Source: Anaerolineaceae bacterium
GTDB taxonomy: Bacteria; Chloroflexota; Anaerolineae; Anaerolineales; Anaerolineaceae
DNA: 32,814 nt
Assembly: GCA_016927865.1 (NCBI GenBank)
Contig: JAFGLU010000036.1
Coordinates: 1 to 32,814, forward strand
Reading direction: 5' to 3'
In this document: positions 7,510 to 15,320 of the stretch, piece after piece
Position numbering within the stretch: the stretch's first letter is position 1
How the letters are laid out: the number at the start of each line of letters is the position of its first letter
The notes under the pieces: model-generated
Seen by the model: only the letters and a program-made list of their open reading frames with translations
Database searches by the model: none
Told to the model about the DNA's origin: nothing
Position numbers and translations under genes: made by a program

Positions 7510-9348
7510 CTAGATTTCCTCGCCCTTGAACTGACTCATGTAGAGCTGGTGGTAGAAACCGCGTTGATCGAGCAGCGCTTGGTGGCTGCCTCGCTCGACG
7601 ATTTCACCGTCCTTGATAACCAGCAACTGGTCGGCATCGCGGATGGTGCTGAGGCGGTGGGCGATGACGAAGCTGGTGCGGCCTTCCATCAGGCGCAGCA
7701 GGGACTGCTGGATGCGTGCCTCGGTGCGCGTGTCGACACTGCTGGTGGCCTCATCCAGGATGAGGATATCGGGGTCGGCCAGGATGGCGCGGCTGATGGC
7801 CAGCAGCTGCCTTTGGCCCTGGCTGAGGTTGCCGGCCCGCTCGGAGAGGATGGTTTGGTACCCATTGGATAGCTGGGTGATGAAGTGGTCGGCGTCGGCC
7901 AGCCGGGCAGCCTCCATGCACTCCTCGTCGGTGGCGTCCAGGCGGCCGTAGCGGATGTTGTCCATGACCGAAGCGCCAAACAGGTAGGTGTCCTGAAGCA
8001 CCAGACCCAGGCGGCGGCGCAGGTCGGCCTTGGGGATTTGGCGGATATCCTGCTCGTCGACGGTGATCTGCCCGGAGTCGATCTCGTAGAAGCGGGTGAG
8101 CAGGTTGATGAGGGTGGTTTTGCCCGCGCCGGTGGGCCCTACCAGGGCCACGGTCTGGCCGGGCTGCGCCTCCAGGGTCATATTCTTGATGACGGGCGAG
8201 CCGGGGACATAACTAAAGTCAACTTTGTCGAAGCGCACATGCCCACGCAGGTTCCCGGCGTGGACGGCCTGGGTGGGCTGGTCAATTTCGGCGGGCGTAT
8301 CGATGATCTCAAAGACGCGCTCTGCGCCGGCCAGGGCGGCCTGGATGGCGTTGTACATGTTGGACAGCTGGCGCAGGGGGTTGATGAAGTTGCGCCCGTA
8401 ACTGATGAAGGTGGCGATGGTACCTACCGTGACCAGCCCTTGTAGAGCCAGCCAGCCGCCCAGCCCGGCCAAGACAATGACAAAGAAATTGCCCAGCACG
8501 TTGGTGAGGGGCATGAGCATCATGGCGTAGGAGTTGGCGTATACGGCGGAGCGGAACACTTCCTGGTTGTGCTCGCGGAAGGCGGCGGTGATGGACTCGT
8601 TGCGGCGGAAGGCCTTGACCACCTTCTGCCCACTGATGGCTTCTTCCATGACGCTGTTGAGTTTGCCCAGCGATTTTTGCAGCTCACGGAAGCCCTTGCG
8701 CGTGTAGCGGGCGATGAAGTTGGTGAACCAGACCATGATGGGTACCACCAGCACCGAGGCCAGGGCCAGCCAGAAGTTGAGCACGAACATGGCCACCAGG
8801 ATGCCGACCAGAGAGAGCGTGCTGGCGAAAATGGCCACTACGTTTTGCGAGACGGCCTGGTTGATGGCATCGATGTCGTTGGTCAGGCGGCTCATTAACT
8901 CGCCGGCGGGGTGGCTGTCGAAATACTGGAGGGGCAGCGCTTGCATGTGCTTGAAGAGGTCGCGGCGCAGAGCTTTGAGCGTTTTTTGGGAGATGCGCGC
9001 CATGATCCAGTTGGAAGCGGTTTCGGCTCCAGCCGACACCAGGTAGATGGAGATCATCCACAAGGCAATGCGGCCCAGGCCGAGGGCATCCTTGGTGGCG
9101 ATGAACTGGTCAATGGCGCGGCCCATCAGGTACGGCCCGGCCAACCCCAGCAGTGTGTAAATTGTGACCATGACAAAGACAAAGCCAATCAAGACTTTGT
9201 AAGGCAATAGATAGGGCAGAAGGCGAAGCAGCGCCCGGCGAGGGTCTTTGGCTTTTTCGACCGTGCGGCGCATGGGTCCTCCGCCGGGGCCGGGGCGCAT
9301 TTGGGCAGGGGGTCGATCGGAGGTGGTTTGGGAGGTTTGGTGGCTCAT
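7510..9348 (-). CDS. ABC exporter half-transporter, catalytically complete subunit
   Basis: Protein of 612 residues: a type-IV ABC exporter membrane domain (six helices, about 50-330) fused to a nucleotide-binding domain (about 370-605). Walker A is GPTGAGKTT (404-412), the signature is NLSQGQRQ (507-514), Walker B is ILILDEATSSVD with the catalytic Glu at 533, and the switch His is H564 (VIAHRLS). The signature has Gln in place of the first Gly of LSGGQ, which is frequent in this branch and expected for the consensus partner of a heterodimer. A proline/glycine-rich cytosolic leader of about 35 residues precedes the first helix. It follows its partner gene by 3 nt and belongs to a MarR-controlled operon. 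Transported substrate unknown; lipids, peptides or drugs are possible. Confidence 0.93.
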   Translation of the reverse strand: MSHQTSQTTSDRPPAQMRPGPGGGPMRRTVEKAKDPRRALLRLLPYLLPYKVLIGFVFVMVTIYTLLGLAGPYLMGRAIDQFIATKDALGLGRIALWMISIYLVSAGAETASNWIMARISQKTLKALRRDLFKHMQALPLQYFDSHPAGELMSRLTNDIDAINQAVSQNVVAIFASTLSLVGILVAMFVLNFWLALASVLVVPIMVWFTNFIARYTRKGFRELQKSLGKLNSVMEEAISGQKVVKAFRRNESITAAFREHNQEVFRSAVYANSYAMMLMPLTNVLGNFFVIVLAGLGGWLALQGLVTVGTIATFISYGRNFINPLRQLSNMYNAIQAALAGAERVFEIIDTPAEIDQPTQAVHAGNLRGHVRFDKVDFSYVPGSPVIKNMTLEAQPGQTVALVGPTGAGKTTLINLLTRFYEIDSGQITVDEQDIRQIPKADLRRRLGLVLQDTYLFGASVMDNIRYGRLDATDEECMEAARLADADHFITQLSNGYQTILSERAGNLSQGQRQLLAISRAILADPDILILDEATSSVDTRTEARIQQSLLRLMEGRTSFVIAHRLSTIRDADQLLVIKDGEIVERGSHQALLDQRGFYHQLYMSQFKGEEI

Positions 9349-9351
9349 GGG

Positions 9352-11115
9352 TTAAGCCTCCGCCGGGGATTCATCAAGGGCTAATCCGTTGCCCAACTGC
9401 GAGGCGTAGATTTCTTGATACACCGGGCTGGACTGCATCAACTCGCGGTGGGTGCCAGAGGCGGCGATGCGGCCCTTCTCGATGACAATGATTTTGTCGG
9501 CCTTGAGAACGGTGCTGATGCGCTGGGCCACCACAAAACTGGTGCGGTCGCGCATCCATTCCCCCAACGCGGCCTGGATTTTCGTCTCGGTTTCCACGTC
9601 CACCGAACTGGTGCTGTCGTCGAGGATGAGGATGGCGGGGCGCACGAGCAGGGCACGGGCGATGGCGATTCGCTGCTTTTGACCGCCGGAGAGGTTGACA
9701 CCGCGCTGTTCCACGTGGGTGTCGTAACCTTCGGGCAGATCGAGGATAAAATCGTGAGCCTGAGCGGCCTGGGCGGCGGCCATGACCTCCTCGTCGGTCG
9801 CAGCGGGGCGGCCGTAGCGGATGTTGTCGCGCACCGAGCCGGAGAAGAGGATAGTCTCCTGAGGAACAATACCGATGTGCGCCAGGAGCGAATCCTGCAT
9901 CACGCCGCGCAGGTCATTGCCGTTGACGGTCACCTGCCCGGCGGAGACGTCATAAAAGCGCGGGATGAGGTTGACCAGGGTGGATTTGCCTGCGCCGGTG
10001 GAACCCAAAATGGCGACCGTCTGGCCGGGTTGTGCGGAAAGGGCAATGTCGCGCAGCACGGCATGGTCGGTGGAGCCATTGTAGCGGAAGGTGACGTTCT
10101 CAAAGGCCACTTCTGGGTGAGCACTGACCGGAAGGGCTGGGGCGGAGGGCGCATCTTGCACCTCGGGGACGGCGTCCAACACTTCGTTGATGCGGCGGGC
10201 CGAGACCATGCCGGCGGCCCAGGTGTTGGCCAGCATGACCATGATCATCAAGGGTCCCATCGTGGTTTGTAGGTAATTGACGAAGGCCACGATCTGGCCG
10301 GTGGAGATGTCGCCGCGGATGGCCTGCAAGCCGCCCGCCCAAATGACGATGACGATACCAATGTTAATAAATATGCTCAGGCTAGGCGACATGCTGGACA
10401 TGAACTGCATGACGCGTATGTTGCGATTGGTGTAATCCTCGTTGGCGTCTTCAAAGCGGGCCTCTTCGTGGTCGGCACGCACAAAGGCCTTCACCACGCG
10501 CACCCCGGCGATGTTTTCTTGCAGTACATTGAAGAGCCGGTCCAGTTTTTCCTGGACGGTCATGAACAAGGGCCCCATTTTGATGCTGAAGAAGGCGATG
10601 ACCACAGCAACAACCAGCAGAAGGGGCAGCATGGTGAAGGCCAGACGCGAGGCGGTGTTGAACATGAGGATGAGGCTGCCGACCATGAGCATGGGCGCGC
10701 GCGTACCGATGCGCAGGGTGACCTGCACCAGGCGCTGGAAGGCCGCTGTGTCACTGCTCAGGCGCACCATGAGCTGCCCGGTTTTGAGGCGGTCGAGGTT
10801 GCCGAAGGAGAAAGATTGGATTTTGAGGAAGAGCGCTTCGCGCAGGTCGCGGGCCAGGCTTTCACTGACCCAAATGGAAAAGTTGTTGTTGCCAATGGCG
10901 AACAAGGCGCTGAGCAAGGAGATGCCCAGCATAATCAGCGAGGTTTGCAGCACCACGGGCATGTTCTGCTGGGCAATGCCGTCGTCGATGATGCGCTGCA
11001 CCAGGCGTGGAATAGCCAGGTCCAGGATCACGACAGCGACCAGCAAGAGGAAGCTGAGCAGGCTTTTGAACCAGTAAGGTTTAACGAAATGGATTAACTT
11101 TTGGACAGCTTTCAT
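9352..11115 (-). CDS. ABC exporter half-transporter with degenerate ATP site
   Basis: Protein of 587 residues with the same layout as its neighbour: six-helix membrane domain (about 15-310) and nucleotide-binding domain (about 335-575). Walker A GSTGAGKST (371-379) and signature NLSGGQKQR (474-482) are intact. However the residue after Walker B is Asp instead of the catalytic Glu (ILILDDSTSSVD, D500), and the switch histidine is Gln (VVAQRIS, Q531). These are the marks of the degenerate subunit in heterodimeric exporters such as LmrCD, BmrCD or TM287/288. The upstream MarR gene overlaps it by 4 nt, and the complete subunit follows at once, so the three are one operon. Confidence 0.93.
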   Translation of the reverse strand: MKAVQKLIHFVKPYWFKSLLSFLLLVAVVILDLAIPRLVQRIIDDGIAQQNMPVVLQTSLIMLGISLLSALFAIGNNNFSIWVSESLARDLREALFLKIQSFSFGNLDRLKTGQLMVRLSSDTAAFQRLVQVTLRIGTRAPMLMVGSLILMFNTASRLAFTMLPLLLVVAVVIAFFSIKMGPLFMTVQEKLDRLFNVLQENIAGVRVVKAFVRADHEEARFEDANEDYTNRNIRVMQFMSSMSPSLSIFINIGIVIVIWAGGLQAIRGDISTGQIVAFVNYLQTTMGPLMIMVMLANTWAAGMVSARRINEVLDAVPEVQDAPSAPALPVSAHPEVAFENVTFRYNGSTDHAVLRDIALSAQPGQTVAILGSTGAGKSTLVNLIPRFYDVSAGQVTVNGNDLRGVMQDSLLAHIGIVPQETILFSGSVRDNIRYGRPAATDEEVMAAAQAAQAHDFILDLPEGYDTHVEQRGVNLSGGQKQRIAIARALLVRPAILILDDSTSSVDVETETKIQAALGEWMRDRTSFVVAQRISTVLKADKIIVIEKGRIAASGTHRELMQSSPVYQEIYASQLGNGLALDESPAEA

Positions 11116-11573
11116 GGTTTGTTTGTTTTCTTGAGCGCGGTCATGGCGTCGATGAAGGTTTGCAAGTCATCCTCGGCCAGCGGGGCCAGCACTTCGGCCA
11201 TCCATTGGCGGGTTTGCCCAAAGATGGCATCCAGAAGGGCAGCCCCGGCGGGAGTCAGATCGAGGAAGATGTGGCGGCGGTCTTCGTGGTTTTGCGTGCG
11301 GCTGACCAGGTCTTTTTCAACGAGGGCATCGACGGCCTGGCTGGCGGCGGCGCGGCTGATGTGGCGGGCATCGGCGAGAGCGCTGACGGAGTGGTGACCC
11401 TTGCGAATGTGGCGCAGAATGTGGAAGTGTTCTTCGGACATGCCGAACTGCTCGGCGGCGGTTTGACGGATTTGGGCGCGGACACGGCCCCAGAAGGGCA
11501 GAAAGGTTTCCCAGAAGGCATCCACGGCCTGGCGGATGGTTTCATCGTGGGAGGAGGGAAGGTGAGAATTCAT
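11112..11573 (-). CDS. MarR-family transcriptional regulator
   Basis: Protein of 153 residues with the winged-helix MarR fold. The recognition region is VSALADARHISRAAASQAVDALVEKDLVSR (about residues 63-92, given here as landmarks VSALADARHISR and SQAVDALVEKDLV), and the wing is NHEDRRHIFLDLT, which carries the family's D-x-R-x-x motif. It opens the operon of two ABC half-exporters (4-nt overlap with the first) and is presumably their ligand-responsive repressor and autoregulator. Two GGTTAA repeats (11585-11590 and 11601-11606) lie between the predicted promoter and the ATG and are candidate binding half-sites. Confidence 0.88.
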   Translation of the reverse strand: MNSHLPSSHDETIRQAVDAFWETFLPFWGRVRAQIRQTAAEQFGMSEEHFHILRHIRKGHHSVSALADARHISRAAASQAVDALVEKDLVSRTQNHEDRRHIFLDLTPAGAALLDAIFGQTRQWMAEVLAPLAEDDLQTFIDAMTALKKTNKP

Positions 11574-11617
11574 ACGACGCCTTTGGTTAAGGGGTTTAAT
11601 GGTTAATCGATGGAACT

Positions 11618-11646
11618 ATTTTATCGGGTTTAGGGAGTAGAGTCAA
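11618..11646 (-). promoter_or_regulatory. Promoter of MarR-ABC exporter operon
   Basis: On the minus strand TTGACT (complement of 11641-11646), a 17-nt spacer and TAAAAT (complement of 11618-11623) give 5/6 and 5/6 matches to sigma70 hexamers. The transcription start would be near 11611, leaving a leader of about 38 nt that contains the two GGTTAA repeats. Confidence 0.7.
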
Positions 11647-11648
11647 TA

Positions 11649-11690
11649 TTTTTTGTTAGGGGCAATTCATGAATTGCCCCTAACAAAAAA
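11649..11690. repeat. 42-bp perfect palindrome
   Basis: Two 21-bp arms are exactly complementary with no spacer; the core reads TAGGGGCAATTCA followed by its complement. T6 is on the left and A6 on the right on both strands, the opposite polarity to an intrinsic terminator. It lies just upstream of the -35 box of the MarR operon promoter. The TAGGGGC ends match the neighbouring elements at 7255-7381 and 11752-11850, so a dispersed palindromic repeat is more likely than a unique operator. Confidence 0.6.
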
Positions 11691-11751
11691 CCACGAGCCA
11701 GGCGAGGAGAGCCGTCCACGAATAGGAGAAACGGATGAACGAAAGGCAGAT

Positions 11752-11850
11752 TTAGGGGTCGGGTTTCCCGACCCGCGGTGGAAGGTCACGACCCGGGCGC
11801 AGCGCGGCCCTGGATGATTACCTTGCCGGCGTCTCCCGCTGCGCCCCTAC
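11752..11850. repeat. Composite inverted repeats in 304-bp intergenic gap
   Basis: The gap 11574-11877 holds, besides the MarR promoter and the 42-bp palindrome, a hairpin at 11756-11774 (GGGTCGGG, loop TTT, exact complement). There is also a 10-bp inverted pair, GGGCGCAGCG at 11795-11804 and its complement at 11837-11846. The outer ends read TAGGGG at 11753-11758 and CCCCTA at 11844-11849. No T-run follows the hairpin on either strand, so it is a poor terminator for the molybdoenzyme gene. This looks like a decayed or nested dispersed repeat. Confidence 0.45.
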
Positions 11851-11877
11851 GCGGAATGTGGCATTCATTAATTGGCG

Positions 11878-13977
11878 TTATGAAAGCGGGGCGATTTCGA
11901 CGCCGACGCCATGCATGACTGGTTGGATACTGGGTAGGGTGCCGGTGGTGGTGGTAAACATATTGGCAGCGCCACCGGTGTCGATGCCTTCATCATCCAA
12001 TTGCACCCAGGCGCCCTCGCGCAAGCAGACCACGCCGGGGGTCAGGTCCTCATTGAGGCGCACGGGCAGGTGGGCCTCTCCGCGCTCGTTGAACACGCGC
12101 ACGAGCTGTCCGGCGCTGATTCCACGCGCGGCGGCGTCCTGCGGGTGCATTTCCACGGCGTGATCGGCGCGCCGGCGCAGCTCGGGCAGGTTGCTGCCCT
12201 GCGAGTGGGTGAAGTGCGGCGACTTGGGGCTGATCAGGCTGAGGGGGTAGCACGGGTCGCGGGGCGCCTCGCGCCAGGTGGGGAAGGCGGAATGCCCGGT
12301 GGCGGCAGTGTAGGCGTCGGAGGCGATCTCAACCTTGCCGGAGGGCGTATCCAGAGGGTGGGCGGCGGGGTTGGCGGCAAAATCGGCCAGGCCTACGCGC
12401 TCCTGGTCGGGAGCCTGGTACAGCCCCGTGCGGCGGAACTCGGCCTGGTCGGGCACCTCGGATTGGTCCAGGAAATGCTGGATCCATTCGGCGGCGGTGC
12501 GGCCTTCGCTGTATTGCTCGCCGAAGCCCATGCGCTCGGAGAGGTCCACAAAGATATCGTAATCGTTGCGGGCCTGCCCGGCGGGGGGCAAGATATGGGG
12601 CTTGTAGGCCAGGAAGTTGCCCGACCAGGGCTCGCCGATATCTTCTTTCTCGAAGGCCGTGGCGCCGGGGAAAATCACGTCGCACATCTTGGCGGTGGGG
12701 GTCAGGAAGATCTCATGCGAGACGGCGAAATCCAGCTTGCGGAAGGCGGCCATATTCTTGTGAATATCGGCGCCCTGGTTGACGAAATTGGCGCCTACGT
12801 TATACACGGCATGGATATCGGTGGGGTAGCCGCCGGCAACGCCCTTTAGAATGGCATCGGGCCAGCGCACGACGGGCACGGAGGGTTGGGGCGGCAGGGG
12901 GGGCACGGGCAGGCTGCCCACGCGCGGGCCGGGCAGGGCGTTGTTGGGTGCTCCGGTGGAGCCGCCCTTGATTCCAAAGTTGCCCGTGGCGACCTGCAGG
13001 GCTACCGTCAGGCGGAAGGTTTCTTCTCCGGCGAAGGCGCGCTGCATGGAGTAACCGGGAAAGAGCATGGCCGGTTTGGCGGCGGCATAGGCGCGGGCGA
13101 AGCGGGTGATTTCTTCGGCGGGCAGGCCGCAGATGGGGGCGGCCCATTCGGGAGAGCGCGCCGGGCCGCCCTCCGGGCCAATGATGTAGCGCTCGAGGCG
13201 ATCGAATCCGGTGCTCAAACGGGCTATGGCGGCGCGGTCGGCCAGGTTTTCACTGAACAAAACGTGCAGCACGGCCAGCATGAGGGCAGCGTCGGCGCCA
13301 GGACGGCAGGGCAGCCACCAGGTGGCGACGTTGCGCACGGTGTCAGAGCGGCGCGGGTCGATGACAATGATCTGCGCGCCGCGAGCCTTTGCCTCGCGGA
13401 TGCGCCAGGGGACCTCGGTGCCCTGGCGGGTTTCGAGAACGTTAGCGCCCCACAGGACGATAGTGTGGGCGTGCCGGATGGTGGCAGGGTCGAACCCGGC
13501 GCGGTGCTCCCCGCTGCCCAGCAGATAGGGCAGCACAAAGCGGGCCGCGCCGTTGCTGTAACTGCCGGTCAAGCGGGTGCATCCGCCGTAAAAGCTGATG
13601 AAGCGCCCCAGCAGAGCGTAGGAGGAATGCAGCGCGCCCAGGGAGCCGGCGCTACCCGCGGCCAGCAGGGATTGAGGGCCGTGCTTGGCGCGGATTTCAC
13701 CCAGGCGGGCCGCGGTGAGGGTCAGGGCTTCATCCCAGGAGGCGGGACGGAATTGGCCTGAGCCGCGCTCGCCGCTGCGGATGAGCGGGGTGAGGATTCG
13801 GTCGGGGGCTTCCTGCTCGAAGGGTAGATGCAATCCGCGCGGGCAGCCGCGCAAGAAAGACCCGGCCAGGGGGTTGTGGGTGACGCGGGTGACGCGCCCG
13901 TTATCGACGGTTGCCAGCAGGGGGCAGGCGGTGCCGCCGCAGTCTTTGCCGCAGAAGAAAGGGTAAGATGTACTCAT
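11878..13977 (-). CDS. Molybdopterin oxidoreductase (DMSO reductase superfamily)
   Basis: Protein of 699 residues covering the whole large subunit. An N-terminal Fe-S motif has Cys at 9, 13, 18 and 45 (FFCGKDCGGTACPL, then FLRGCPRG), spacing C-x3-C-x4-C-x26-C. The molybdopterin domain follows, with LWGANVLETRQG, IVIDPRRSDT and PGYSMQRAFAGEE. The C-terminal dinucleotide-binding domain starts around LSLISPKSPHFTHSQGSN. S141 in GSYSNGAA lies where DMSO/TMAO-type enzymes place the Mo-ligating Ser, which suggests an oxygen-atom transfer enzyme. There is no Tat signal, so it is probably cytoplasmic. No Fe-S or membrane-anchor subunit gene is adjacent, so the electron donor is unknown. It diverges from the nucleotidyltransferase gene across 28 bp. 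Confidence 0.9.
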   Translation of the reverse strand: MSTSYPFFCGKDCGGTACPLLATVDNGRVTRVTHNPLAGSFLRGCPRGLHLPFEQEAPDRILTPLIRSGERGSGQFRPASWDEALTLTAARLGEIRAKHGPQSLLAAGSAGSLGALHSSYALLGRFISFYGGCTRLTGSYSNGAARFVLPYLLGSGEHRAGFDPATIRHAHTIVLWGANVLETRQGTEVPWRIREAKARGAQIIVIDPRRSDTVRNVATWWLPCRPGADAALMLAVLHVLFSENLADRAAIARLSTGFDRLERYIIGPEGGPARSPEWAAPICGLPAEEITRFARAYAAAKPAMLFPGYSMQRAFAGEETFRLTVALQVATGNFGIKGGSTGAPNNALPGPRVGSLPVPPLPPQPSVPVVRWPDAILKGVAGGYPTDIHAVYNVGANFVNQGADIHKNMAAFRKLDFAVSHEIFLTPTAKMCDVIFPGATAFEKEDIGEPWSGNFLAYKPHILPPAGQARNDYDIFVDLSERMGFGEQYSEGRTAAEWIQHFLDQSEVPDQAEFRRTGLYQAPDQERVGLADFAANPAAHPLDTPSGKVEIASDAYTAATGHSAFPTWREAPRDPCYPLSLISPKSPHFTHSQGSNLPELRRRADHAVEMHPQDAAARGISAGQLVRVFNERGEAHLPVRLNEDLTPGVVCLREGAWVQLDDEGIDTGGAANMFTTTTGTLPSIQPVMHGVGVEIAPLS

Positions 13978-13991
13978 AAATTGTTGGCTGT

Positions 13992-13999
13992 ATTATACT
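13992..13999. promoter_or_regulatory. Shared, near-symmetric -10 element for divergent genes
   Basis: The stretch GTATTATAC (13990-13998) gives TATAAT on the minus strand (complement of 13992-13997), about 15 nt upstream of the molybdoenzyme ATG. It also gives TATACT on the plus strand (13994-13999), 7 nt before the nucleotidyltransferase ATG. No good -35 box is seen for either. One AT-rich core could therefore fire in both directions. Confidence 0.45.
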
Positions 14000-14005
14000 T
14001 TGATC

Positions 14006-14779
14006 ATGAGAGAGACGATTTTATCACGCTTGGACGAAATAGAAGCGACGCAGCAGGTCAAGATTCTCTACGCCTGCGAGAGCGGCAGCCGTGCCTGGGG
14101 CTTCCCCTCGGCGGACAGCGACTATGACGTGCGCTTCCTGTACGTTCACCCGACCGATTGGTACCTGTCGGTGGAGCCGGGGCGGGACGTGATCGAGGTG
14201 GAGGTCAACCCGGTACTGGATATCACCGGCTGGGATTTGCGCAAGGCGCTGGGTCTGTTTCGCAAGTCCAATCCGCCCTTGATGGAGTGGCTGGCCTCGC
14301 CGGTGGTGTATCGCGAGTTCACCCCGCTGGCGAGCAAACTGCGCGCCCTGCGCCCGGCCTACTACCAGCATTTCTCCTGCCTTCACCACTACCTGAGCAT
14401 GGCTGGCCCCTATTTAAACAAAGTGGCCGGGGCCGAGCGGGTGAAGACCAAGCAATACTTCTACATTTTGCGGCCTTTGCTGGCTGTGGAGTGGATCGAG
14501 CGGGGTTACGGGGTGGCGCCAACGGCTTTCAACGAACTGTTGGAGCGGTTGGTGGACGAGCCTGTATTGAAAGCAGCCATTCAGCGAATGATCGATGAGA
14601 AAAGCCGGGAAACAGAGAAGGACGCCCGCCCGGCGGAGCCGCTAATCAATGCGTTTATTGAACGGGAGATGGCGCGACTGCAAGATCGCCTGAACCATTA
14701 TGAACCGCGCAGTTTTCCGCGCGAGGAACTGGACGGGATTTTTAGAGACACACTTCGAGAAGTGTGGGGTGGGTGCTAG
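14006..14779 (+). CDS. RlaP/YcgL-like nucleotidyltransferase
   Basis: Protein of 257 residues of the polymerase-beta-like nucleotidyltransferase superfamily, closest by eye to the YcgL/RlaP group. The segment ESGSRAWGFPSADSDYDVRF (about residues 25-44) contains the GS loop and the paired aspartates D39 and D41. The following DWYLSVEPGRDVIEVEV, GWDLRKALGLFRKSNP and MEWLASPVVYREF match the conserved layout of that group. RlaP proteins were named for an association with RNA ligases, but no ligase gene is nearby; the biological role is unknown. A TTG two codons upstream (14000) is a possible start. The ATG at 14006 is preferred because a TATACT box ends 7 nt before it, which would give a leaderless message; no ribosome site is present. 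Confidence 0.8.
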   Translation: MRETILSRLDEIEATQQVKILYACESGSRAWGFPSADSDYDVRFLYVHPTDWYLSVEPGRDVIEVEVNPVLDITGWDLRKALGLFRKSNPPLMEWLASPVVYREFTPLASKLRALRPAYYQHFSCLHHYLSMAGPYLNKVAGAERVKTKQYFYILRPLLAVEWIERGYGVAPTAFNELLERLVDEPVLKAAIQRMIDEKSRETEKDARPAEPLINAFIEREMARLQDRLNHYEPRSFPREELDGIFRDTLREVWGGC

Positions 14780-14803
14780 CACATCTGCCCAAGGAGCATG
14801 ATC

Positions 14804-15316
14804 ATGGACGTTGAAAAACTGATCGAGCAGATGGAATTGAACGCCGGGCGAATCAAAGCGCTGGTGGAGGGGGTGGGCGAGGAGCAGGCTCATTGGAAGC
14901 CCGCGCCCGAGACGTGGTCGATCCTGGAGGTGATGCATCACCTGTGGGATGAGGAGCGCGAGGATTTCCGCGTGCGGCTGAATTTGATCCTGCACGCAGC
15001 AGGGCAGGAGTGGCCGCCGATCAACCCACAGGGCTGGGTGACCGAGCGGCGCTACAACGAGGGTAGTTTGTCCAAGGCGCTGGAGGGCTACCTGGCCGAA
15101 CGTGCGGCCTCGCTGGACTGGCTGCGCAACTTGAAAGCGCCTGACTGGGAAGTGGTGGTGCCGACGCCTTGGAATTTCGATATCAAGGCGGGCGATATGA
15201 TGGCGGCCTGGGCGGCGCACGACCTGCTGCACATGCGCCAGCTGGTCGAACTCCACCGGGCCTACAACGTGAGCCTGTCGGCGCCGTATGACACGCAATA
15301 CGCCGGGGATTGGTGA
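14804..15316 (+). CDS. DinB-like domain protein
   Basis: Protein of 170 residues with the DinB/YfiT-like four-helix fold. The metal-binding histidines are visible: H45/H46 in LEVMHHLWDEE and the HxxxH pair H139/H143 in AAWAAHDLLHMRQLVEL. The WKPAPETWSILEVMHHL segment near the N-terminus is a family hallmark. Members include thiol-dependent transferases, but many have no known substrate. Two in-frame ATGs (14798 and 14804) follow AAGGAG; the second has the proper spacing. It lies 24 nt after the nucleotidyltransferase gene and just before the double-GNAT gene, probably in one operon. Confidence 0.85.
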   Translation: MDVEKLIEQMELNAGRIKALVEGVGEEQAHWKPAPETWSILEVMHHLWDEEREDFRVRLNLILHAAGQEWPPINPQGWVTERRYNEGSLSKALEGYLAERAASLDWLRNLKAPDWEVVVPTPWNFDIKAGDMMAAWAAHDLLHMRQLVELHRAYNVSLSAPYDTQYAGDW

Positions 15317-15320
15317 ACCG

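Noticed and set aside
9415..10272. 285-residue plus-strand frame opposite the ABC exporter gene
   Set aside because: Antisense shadow of an intact ABC gene; Gly/His/Asp-rich product without any recognisable fold.
11756..11774. Hairpin considered as terminator of the molybdoenzyme gene
   Set aside because: No T-run follows on the minus strand and it lies inside a repeat-like block.
12001..13761. Two long plus-strand frames opposite the molybdoenzyme
   Set aside because: Shadows caused by high GC content; the minus-strand protein has complete family motifs throughout.
14006..14779. RlaP-like nucleotidyltransferase considered as part of a toxin-antitoxin or anti-phage system
   Set aside because: No HEPN partner, RNA ligase or defence gene is adjacent; neighbours are a DinB-like protein and a GNAT.
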